Below, in pieces: positions 21,120-26,105 of a stretch of 26,105 bases of DNA (position 1 is the stretch's first letter; every line of letters starts with the position of its first letter). The notes under the pieces were generated by a model. It had not been told where the DNA came from, searched no databases, and saw only the letters and a list, made by a program, of their open reading frames with translations. The stretch spans positions 1 to 26,105 of the IMG/VR virus record IMGVR_UViG_3300042564_000718; one strand, 5' to 3'. Position numbers and translations under genes: made by a program. Origin of the DNA: a virus.

Positions 21120-22432
21120 AATGCAGGTGGTATTAATCCGATTTGAGATTTAACAACGTCACCATCAGGTACAGGTGCAAGGGCTGCCATCGCTCGTATT
21201 TCATTTATTGTCATTGATTCAAGTACCTTTGTAGCTACAAGCGGACTCATTGCGTTTAATGCGTTGGTTACTTGGCTTCCTTCATCCTCAACAGCTGTTA
21301 TCGTTTCGTTTACGATTTGGTAATTAGTAATTTCGATATGAGTATTAATACCTACAACTTTTAATAGTTGGTTAAATACATCTGCTACCGTTTCACGCAA
21401 AGGAATAATAGTATTTTTCTCGAAAATTACATAGGCTTGTTTAATGTCCGAACCCGAACCAAGCGAACCCGTGGTTCTAACTCCAAGTAATATTGGGTCA
21501 ATGGTATGCGCAAAACAAATCTGCTCTGTATTTAATTCAGAAACCCCCTTAAACAGTTCGTCGTTTGAGTTTGTAGGTACGTTCACCAAGTCAGGAAGGG
21601 ACTCCTTGTTATTAGCAAAGAAGGCAACCGCTTTACCACTATTTTCTGCACCTTTTAACTTATTAACCGTGTCTTTGATTAACTGCATTTCCTCAGGTCC
21701 TTGCGGTTTCTTTGGGAACATCATAGCAAACGACGGGAAAATACTATTTTGAATGTTCGACTTCTGCAAGTAAGATAGTTCACCACTTAAAAAGGCGAAG
21801 TTTAACGCACTTGTGTACTGAGGTAAAGGGTAATAGTCTTGCCCTACGCTTTGACCTTCGTAAGCCAATAAATAACAACCGTCTTTATGTTCGGGGTGGT
21901 ATGGTAAATAAGTCTTTATTTGAAGTCCGTATTCCCAATCCTCATTTACTGCGTAGATAGTTTTGGTTTGGTTTATTCGTACCTTTTCAGGGGCTATCCG
22001 GTACACGTTAAACACCTTACCAGCCTTTAATTCGACGTGAAAGTAGCAACGGTCATGCAAAATAATGTCTTTTGTGATAGCTTTAATAGTACCTTTCAAT
22101 CCGATTTTCTTACCGAATGAATACAAAACTACCTTTTCCATGTCCGTGAGTTTAGACTCATCAAATGAATAACCCCCACCGATTGCAGCGTTTGTTTTAA
22201 AGTCTACAACAGAACCATGTAATGGACTCATAAAGTACATTTGATTCAAGTACTGCGGGTAAAGATTGTCATCACCAAAACGAACGTAACCCTGTGTTGT
22301 ATAGCGTACATCAATACGAGGTAAAGATAAATTTCCGCTTGGTACTTTCAAGAACGGTGTGCTAAAACTTTGATAACCCGTGTCCACTACCTTAAGACTT
22401 TCGTCTTTTTTAAATTTTCCAAATAAACCCAT
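21116..22432 (-). CDS. Portal protein
   Basis: This is a 438-residue portal, the twelve-part ring at the capsid vertex through which DNA passes. Features match phage portals: YTTQGYVRFGDDNLYPQYLNQMYFMSPLHGSVVDFKTNAAIGGGYSF (about 45-90), then the wing and stem regions (PEKVRINQTKTIYAVNE). The DELFKGVSELNTEQICFAHTI segment at about 280-310 is typical of a portal 'crown' helix region. The N terminus is charged (GKFKKDESLK). It overlaps its neighbours by one and four bases. No nuclease or fusion domain was seen. Confidence 0.88.
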   Translation of the reverse strand: MGLFGKFKKDESLKVVDTGYQSFSTPFLKVPSGNLSLPRIDVRYTTQGYVRFGDDNLYPQYLNQMYFMSPLHGSVVDFKTNAAIGGGYSFDESKLTDMEKVVLYSFGKKIGLKGTIKAITKDIILHDRCYFHVELKAGKVFNVYRIAPEKVRINQTKTIYAVNEDWEYGLQIKTYLPYHPEHKDGCYLLAYEGQSVGQDYYPLPQYTSALNFAFLSGELSYLQKSNIQNSIFPSFAMMFPKKPQGPEEMQLIKDTVNKLKGAENSGKAVAFFANNKESLPDLVNVPTNSNDELFKGVSELNTEQICFAHTIDPILLGVRTTGSLGSGSDIKQAYVIFEKNTIIPLRETVADVFNQLLKVVGINTHIEITNYQIVNETITAVEDEGSQVTNALNAMSPLVATKVLESMTINEIRAMAALAPVPDGDVVKSQIGLIPPAL

Positions 22433-22779
22433 TAGTCATAAATTGAATTTGATACACCTTCGACCACCATACGCCCTTCTTCAACAAGTGTTAAACCAAG
22501 TTCGTTGGTGTTTTCGTCCACTACAATAGGCTCGGGACTTTCGTAAACAAAATATCTGTATTGCCCTATTCTAAAAGTAACCTCTACGCCCTCTTCTAAA
22601 CGGAATAAATTATAACGGTTTGGGTACTGAGAAAAGTCCACACCAACCCAATAAATAGGGTCTTGTGTTACGTCCATTTCCCACACGAATTTAAACAACC
22701 AAACAGGACTCGAAATAGTCGCACTTTCGGTAAGCGTTAAGGCAAAAATATTGAGTGAATTTTTTTCTAAGTATATCAT
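22432..22779 (-). CDS. Small virion-associated protein, 115 aa
   Basis: This 115-residue beta-rich protein contains FALTLTESATISSPVWLFKF, WEMDVTQDPIYWVGVDFSQYPNRYNLF, IGQYRYFVYES and LVEEGRMVVEGV. The pattern recurs in Bacteroidota phages beside head and tail genes, and to me it looks like a small virion protein. It is the first gene after the terminator at 22819 and overlaps the portal start by one base. Function unknown. Confidence 0.5.
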   Translation of the reverse strand: MIYLEKNSLNIFALTLTESATISSPVWLFKFVWEMDVTQDPIYWVGVDFSQYPNRYNLFRLEEGVEVTFRIGQYRYFVYESPEPIVVDENTNELGLTLVEEGRMVVEGVSNSIYD

Positions 22780-22818
22780 ACTACTTTAATAAGTAACCAT
22801 TCGAAAAGTTGGTTAAAT

Positions 22819-22845
22819 AAAAAAGGGTGACCGAAGCCACCCCTT
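22819..22845 (-). terminator. Rho-independent terminator with UUCG tetraloop
   Basis: On the minus strand AAGGGGTGGC pairs with GTCACCCTTT around TTCG, ten pairs with two G-U, followed by T. It follows the tail-tube-like gene. Confidence 0.85.
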
Positions 22846-22863
22846 AAAATCTGAGTTATCTAA

Positions 22864-23370
22864 TTAGATAATGTTAGGAATTTCACCCGCTGCAACTTCA
22901 AATGCGAGGTTTTCGTTTTCAGCTACAAACGTAATTGAGTACTTAGAACCGTCAGCCTTAGCCGTTCCAGAACCTTCAGCAACCGCAGTTAATTGAGCGT
23001 TTGGAAAATACCAATACTTTCCGTTTGCGTCACCCACTACAAGTGCTAAATCTCTTTGACCTTCGCCAAGTATTTTAATAGACTTAGACTTAGCTGCTTC
23101 ACGACGGTGAAACATCAAAGTAATCGTTTGCGTAATAAATGAAGAACCGTTTACAAGGTCAATCGCTGCCTCTTCGGTAAACATTCCCGTGTTACGTCTA
23201 AACTCGAAAGGAATGAAAGGGTCTACAAGTGTACCAAAGTCAGAAATAATCCAGTTAGCCTCAACGATTGGACCCGTAATGTTGTCCATGTCATTGATAT
23301 AAATTGAAGTAATTCCTCCTATATTGTTGTCGCAACCCTTTAAAATTGTTGTTAATGTACTACAAGCCAT
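22864..23370 (-). CDS. Major tail tube-like protein, 168 aa
   Basis: This is a 168-residue protein starting MACSTLTTILKGCDNNIGG. The C-terminal part has the tube-like pattern: GKYWYFPNAQLTAVAEGSGTAKADGSKYSITFVAENENLAFEV. The middle contains TEEAAIDLVNGSSFITQTITLMF, also tube-like. Tail tube proteins of this size are abundant, and this gene is closed by terminators before and after, consistent with separate, high output. A head-associated role is the main alternative because it sits next to the capsid gene. The order capsid - tail tube - portal would be unusual. Confidence 0.6.
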   Translation of the reverse strand: MACSTLTTILKGCDNNIGGITSIYINDMDNITGPIVEANWIISDFGTLVDPFIPFEFRRNTGMFTEEAAIDLVNGSSFITQTITLMFHRREAAKSKSIKILGEGQRDLALVVGDANGKYWYFPNAQLTAVAEGSGTAKADGSKYSITFVAENENLAFEVAAGEIPNII

Positions 23371-23390
23371 TTTATTTAGTGTTTAAGGTT

Positions 23391-23417
23391 AAAAAAAAGG
23401 GGGAGGTTAGTCCCCCT
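23391..23417 (-). terminator. Rho-independent terminator after major capsid gene
   Basis: On the minus strand AGGGGGA pairs with TCCCCCT around CTAACC, seven pairs, followed by eight T. It lies between the capsid and tail-tube-like genes. Confidence 0.9.
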
Positions 23418-23435
23418 ACTATCTAAATAAATTGA

Positions 23436-24377
23436 TTAGTCGCAGTAAGCATCACCACCAACCCAAACGATTTGCGTGTCATTCACAGTATAGAAACCTG
23501 CTTTGAAGTCTGCTCTTGCACCGATACGACGGTCCAAAGTAGTTTTGCTGAAGTCTACAATTTGCAAGTTATCTACATCACCTTCCATATCCAAAGCATA
23601 GATAAAGTTAGTATAGTCAGAAAGGATAATTGAGTTAGCAGGAAGTCCGTACTCAACAACAACTGGAATATCCAAGTAAGTCAAAGCCAAACCTTCAGTT
23701 ACGTTTGTTACGTTGTTTTGTGACGCTGTAGCGATACGGTAGTAAGCAGCAACGTCAGGGGAAACTTTAAACTGCATATTTGCAGGGTTCACCAACATTT
23801 CAGATGTAGCCAAACCAAGTGCTTGTGCAAAACCGTTTGCAAGAATGTTTGAAGATGTAAACCCACCAACAGGAACTGTTCCATTAATATAGTCAGAGTT
23901 GTCACACAAACGCTTTAACCAACCATTACAAAGATTTAAAGCACCTTCTGCTGCTATGTCACCTTGCCACATCAACAAAGCCAATTCTTGGTGTGCTTTC
24001 TTTGCCATTTGACCCCAAAAGAAGTTCATGAAAGAAGCAACCGAAAAGTCTGAGTTAGAACCTTTAGCCATTTCCAAAGCCAACCATGATTGTTCAAGGT
24101 CGTACTGACAAACAGACGCTTGTGAAGTCAATGCACAAACATCTACTTCAACTGCAGAAACAGTACCGTCTTGAGCGTTAAAATCACATCCTGCTTCAGC
24201 AAGTACGTTTGCGAAAACAACCGTTGCAATTTTAGTTTTGTTTTTAATACCCGGAAGGACACGGTAGTTAGTTACTGCGTTTTCCATTCCGTAAAGAAGC
24301 GAATAATATTCACTTGGGTTTGCTTGAAGCAACGCACTTGCGTCTACTGTCAAATCGAATTTGTACTTTTTAGCCAT
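23436..24377 (-). CDS. Major capsid protein (HK97-fold)
   Basis: This is a 313-residue protein, the size of a core HK97-fold capsid subunit. The N terminus MAKKYKFDLTVDAS is followed by long helical and strand elements. The middle (SDFSVASFMNFFWGQMAKKAHQELALLMWQGD) is the long helix and following loop of the family. The P-domain and A-domain type ending NNVTNVTEGLALTYLDIPVVVEYG and FIYALDMEGDVDNLQIVDF fits the phage capsids of Bacteroidota. It follows the protease-scaffold gene after 5 bases and is followed by a strong terminator. The absence of a prominent delta domain is explained by the scaffold in the upstream gene. Confidence 0.85.
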   Translation of the reverse strand: MAKKYKFDLTVDASALLQANPSEYYSLLYGMENAVTNYRVLPGIKNKTKIATVVFANVLAEAGCDFNAQDGTVSAVEVDVCALTSQASVCQYDLEQSWLALEMAKGSNSDFSVASFMNFFWGQMAKKAHQELALLMWQGDIAAEGALNLCNGWLKRLCDNSDYINGTVPVGGFTSSNILANGFAQALGLATSEMLVNPANMQFKVSPDVAAYYRIATASQNNVTNVTEGLALTYLDIPVVVEYGLPANSIILSDYTNFIYALDMEGDVDNLQIVDFSKTTLDRRIGARADFKAGFYTVNDTQIVWVGGDAYCD

Positions 24378-24382
24378 TGTCT

Positions 24383-25339
24383 TTATTTTTTTAAGAAGTC
24401 AATTACTTGGTTAAACTTTTGCGCCGCTGTCATTTTGATTTCTTCAACGGGTGCGACTTCTTCCGTTTCAGTTAGTTCATTCTTTAGGTCTGCGATAACT
24501 TGTAACACCTCAGAAATACGTTGTTCCAATAAAGGACTAACGATTGCCAAGATAGCCTCCGCATCCGCTGCTGGGTCAATAGCTGCTTCAACTTCAACAA
24601 CCTCTTCCTCCTTAACGGTCTCTTCGGTTACTTCGGTTGTGTCCGCCATTTCCACTTCCGTAGACGCTTCAACTTCCATTACTTGTTCCTCAGCCATTGG
24701 CTCTTGTACTTCTACGATTTGACCGTCTTTGATAACGATAACCGTTCCATCTTCGAGCGTGTGTGTGCCGTCTGGTAACATATTATTTGTATTTATTTGG
24801 TTGCTTAATTTAAGACCTAAAAATCCTTCGATTGAAAAGCCTACTTGACCCGCTTCGACTAACTTATTATAGTAGTCCGTGTCCGTGATTTGAGCCGTGA
24901 CCATTAACGTGCCTTTAGGTACTGAAATACCGAAAGTACTTTTAGCCTTGTCCGCTTCTGGGTTATCCACAAGCCACGCTTCAAGAATATACGCAGGGAC
25001 AATTTTGTCGCCTTCGTGTTCTAAGTTGAATAAATTTCTATTATTTAGATTCAGCATGAAGTCCTTAAAGATTGTATCTATTTCGACTTCTGAGAATTGT
25101 ACATAGTACTCGCCCATTTCGTCATCACGTCGGTAAATGTCCATCGGAATCATGGCAGGTGCTGTGATACGATATTTCTTTTCGTCTGCAAAGTGACTTT
25201 TAGCTTGGGACTTAAACGCTACGCCCTTAACTAAAACTGCAGGGTTTGCTGTGAATGCTATGGCATCAACTCCAAGCGGTTCCGTCCCGTCATTGTATGC
25301 TTCGTCTATTGTGATTTTGTAAGTCGGTAGTCCATCCAT
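24383..25339 (-). CDS. Prohead protease (XkdF/S78-like) fused to scaffold-like tail
   Basis: This is a 318-residue protein. The first 190 residues have the S78-type serine protease pattern of PBSX XkdF: the His in NLEHEGDKIVPAYILEAWLV (about residue 99-118) and the Ser in QVGFSIEGFLGLKL (about 167-180), with FGISVPKGTLMVTAQI between. The remaining 110 residues are Glu/Val-rich and helical (EEQVMEVEASTEVEMADTTEV to LKNELTETEEVAPVEE), typical of capsid scaffolds. A protease-scaffold fusion would guide assembly and then digest itself. It is the first gene of the late operon and lies directly before the capsid gene. The catalytic third residue is not assigned. Confidence 0.8.
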   Translation of the reverse strand: MDGLPTYKITIDEAYNDGTEPLGVDAIAFTANPAVLVKGVAFKSQAKSHFADEKKYRITAPAMIPMDIYRRDDEMGEYYVQFSEVEIDTIFKDFMLNLNNRNLFNLEHEGDKIVPAYILEAWLVDNPEADKAKSTFGISVPKGTLMVTAQITDTDYYNKLVEAGQVGFSIEGFLGLKLSNQINTNNMLPDGTHTLEDGTVIVIKDGQIVEVQEPMAEEQVMEVEASTEVEMADTTEVTEETVKEEEVVEVEAAIDPAADAEAILAIVSPLLEQRISEVLQVIADLKNELTETEEVAPVEEIKMTAAQKFNQVIDFLKK

Positions 25340-25384
25340 TACCTACATAAGTAACGCTTAAATTTTTTGGTTAATTTTTCAACA
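25340..25384 (-). promoter_or_regulatory. Possible weak late promoter upstream of protease
   Basis: On the minus strand TACTTATG (one mismatch to TAnnTTTG) lies near 25354-25347, with a TTG 26 bases further upstream, outside the usual 17-23 range. It is poor as a standard promoter, so the late block may need a phage factor or read-through. Low confidence. Confidence 0.2.
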
Positions 25385-25400
25385 TTATTTTTTACCTTTG
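25367..25400 (+). promoter_or_regulatory. Bacteroidota-type promoter for rightward genes
   Basis: TACCTTTG at 25393-25400 is a perfect TAnnTTTG. TTG at 25367-25369 gives a 23-base spacer. The expected start site is near 25405-25407, so the leader before ATG at 25416 would be only about 10 bases, nearly leaderless. Confidence 0.65.
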
Positions 25401-25415
25401 ATTAAAATCTAAGCA

Positions 25416-25973
25416 ATGATACAAATTTACGGGACCGAAATTCCAAACCAACTAAACGAGCTAACTGTTGAGCAGTTCGACCACCTCAACAAAATTGAGA
25501 ATAACACCGAGTTAGACACTATTGAAAAGTGGATTGAAAAATTTATTTACTTAGGTGTTGAAGAAAAGGCGTTCGATTCAATGGAACTTGACGAGTTCGC
25601 TAACTACATTAAAGAGTTCAACAAGTCCGATATACCAAGTACTGAAAAGGTGACGCAAATTGTCATTGATAAGTACACTTATGAGGCAAATGAACAAATA
25701 GGTGTTAAAGACCTTGGAATGATTGAGAAAATTTACCGAAGTCAAGACGAAAACTTTACGGCTCAAACGCTTTCAATCCTATTCAAACGAACGGACCTTA
25801 CAAGAACTGAACATTACGCACCTGCGCACCTGAAATTGAAGGTTAATTTATTCAAGAAACAAAACGCAGAAATTGCATTTCCGTATATTCTCGATATTCT
25901 ACAAAAGATTACCAAGATAACCGAAAAGAAAGTAGATGAAACTACCGAAGAGCTGGAACGAGGTAACGGTTAG
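25416..25973 (+). CDS. Rightward virion-assembly-type protein, 185 aa
   Basis: This is a 185-residue soluble protein, the first of two rightward genes. It starts MIQIYGTEIPNQLNELTVEQFDHLNKI, then is helical throughout (EKWIEKFIYLGVEEKAF; AFPYILDILQKITKI). The opening pattern 'Pro, then short spacer, E-L-T-V-E-Q-F' recurs in the next gene and in small phage proteins of Bacteroidota that I associate with tail assembly chaperones. Divergent orientation from the tail genes weakens this. It has a promoter 16 bases upstream of ATG. Function tentative. Confidence 0.45.
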   Translation: MIQIYGTEIPNQLNELTVEQFDHLNKIENNTELDTIEKWIEKFIYLGVEEKAFDSMELDEFANYIKEFNKSDIPSTEKVTQIVIDKYTYEANEQIGVKDLGMIEKIYRSQDENFTAQTLSILFKRTDLTRTEHYAPAHLKLKVNLFKKQNAEIAFPYILDILQKITKITEKKVDETTEELERGNG

Positions 25974-26105
25974 CCAATGGGTCGAACTTAATTCGATTGA
26001 CCCAAACGAATTTAACAGCGTGTTTTTGCACACGTTGGAAGCGGTTTCCATACTCTCCGATACAGACCCCGAAGAGTTGGAAGAGCTAACTCCCGAACAA
26101 TTGAT
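25936..26105 (+). CDS. Paralogue of the 185-aa protein, N-terminal part (partial)
   Basis: The frame begins with ATG at 25936, inside the upstream gene, and runs off the window after 56 codons: MKLPKSWNEVTVSQWVELNSI and then an acidic stretch with EELEELTPEQL. The start resembles the upstream protein (IP-NQLNELTVEQFDHLNKI versus LPKSWNEVTVSQWVELNSI), so it is probably a tandem paralogue. The 38-base overlap and different frame raise the question of a frameshift product, but the new ATG and repeated opening argue for a separate protein. Confidence 0.55.
   Translation, partial: MKLPKSWNEVTVSQWVELNSIDPNEFNSVFLHTLEAVSILSDTDPEELEELTPEQL

Noticed and set aside
24171-24722. Rightward ORF of 183 codons opposite the capsid and protease genes
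   Set aside because: It is antisense to two well-supported genes, Ser/Thr-rich low-complexity, and has no promoter or neighbours on its strand.
25936-25973. Programmed frameshift joining the two rightward ORFs
   Set aside because: No convincing slippery site was seen, and the second ORF has its own ATG and a repeated N-terminal pattern, so two separate proteins are simpler.
1-26105. tRNA genes, CRISPR arrays, insertion sequences, integrase or attachment sites
   Set aside because: I found no cloverleaf-like sequence, regular spaced repeats, transposase or integrase motifs. Complete scans could not be run.

Overview
The window is part of a tailed double-stranded DNA phage genome (siphovirus-like: HK97-type head genes, a 664-residue tape measure protein, no contractile-sheath gene seen), either free or as a prophage. 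The host is probably in the Bacteroidota, most likely Flavobacteriia-like. The reasons are AT-rich DNA, starts preceded by A-rich stretches instead of Shine-Dalgarno sequences, three excellent TTG...TAnnTTTG promoters, and protein types common in phages of that phylum. No integrase, repressor pair, tRNA, CRISPR array or insertion sequence was recognised.

Nearly every gene lies on the minus strand and is read from right to left. Region A (25339 to 13710) is the late block: head protease with a scaffold-like tail, major capsid protein, a tail-tube-like protein, a small virion protein, portal, connector, tape measure, tail-completion-like protein, tail fibre, holin, a one-piece spanin, a GH108 lysozyme and a stand-alone 3'-5' exonuclease. 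Terminators follow the capsid gene, the tail-tube-like gene and the exonuclease. Region B (13419 to 7619) is replication and early functions: small ORFs, a DnaA-domain-IV-like protein, a winged-helix replication organiser, a RecA/DnaB-fold ATPase, a DNA methyltransferase, a NinG-like HNH nuclease and a PD-(D/E)XK nuclease. Region C (7562 to 4669) is recombination: an ERF annealing protein and a YqaJ/lambda-exo-like exonuclease, followed by small regulators (ribbon-helix-helix, HTH) and ends in a strong terminator. Region D (4613 to 1) has small proteins, a sigma-like regulator, both terminase subunits and two tail-associated proteins, the last cut by the window edge.

Only the far right end is rightward: a 185-residue gene with its own promoter and an overlapping, apparently paralogous gene that leaves the window.

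Regions B, C and D each start with the same extended promoter (TTAAAAATAA-like element, then GTATATTTG), so the early operons look co-regulated. Genes overlap by ATGA, TAATG or TTGA junctions almost throughout, which suggests translational coupling. Several genes shorter than 60 codons fill what would otherwise be gaps: a 53-residue Cys-rich putative zinc protein, a 53-residue membrane protein, and ORFs of 56, 48, 47 and 40 residues. An unusual hairpin element at 11669-11760 may be a pseudoknotted terminator, attenuator or small RNA.
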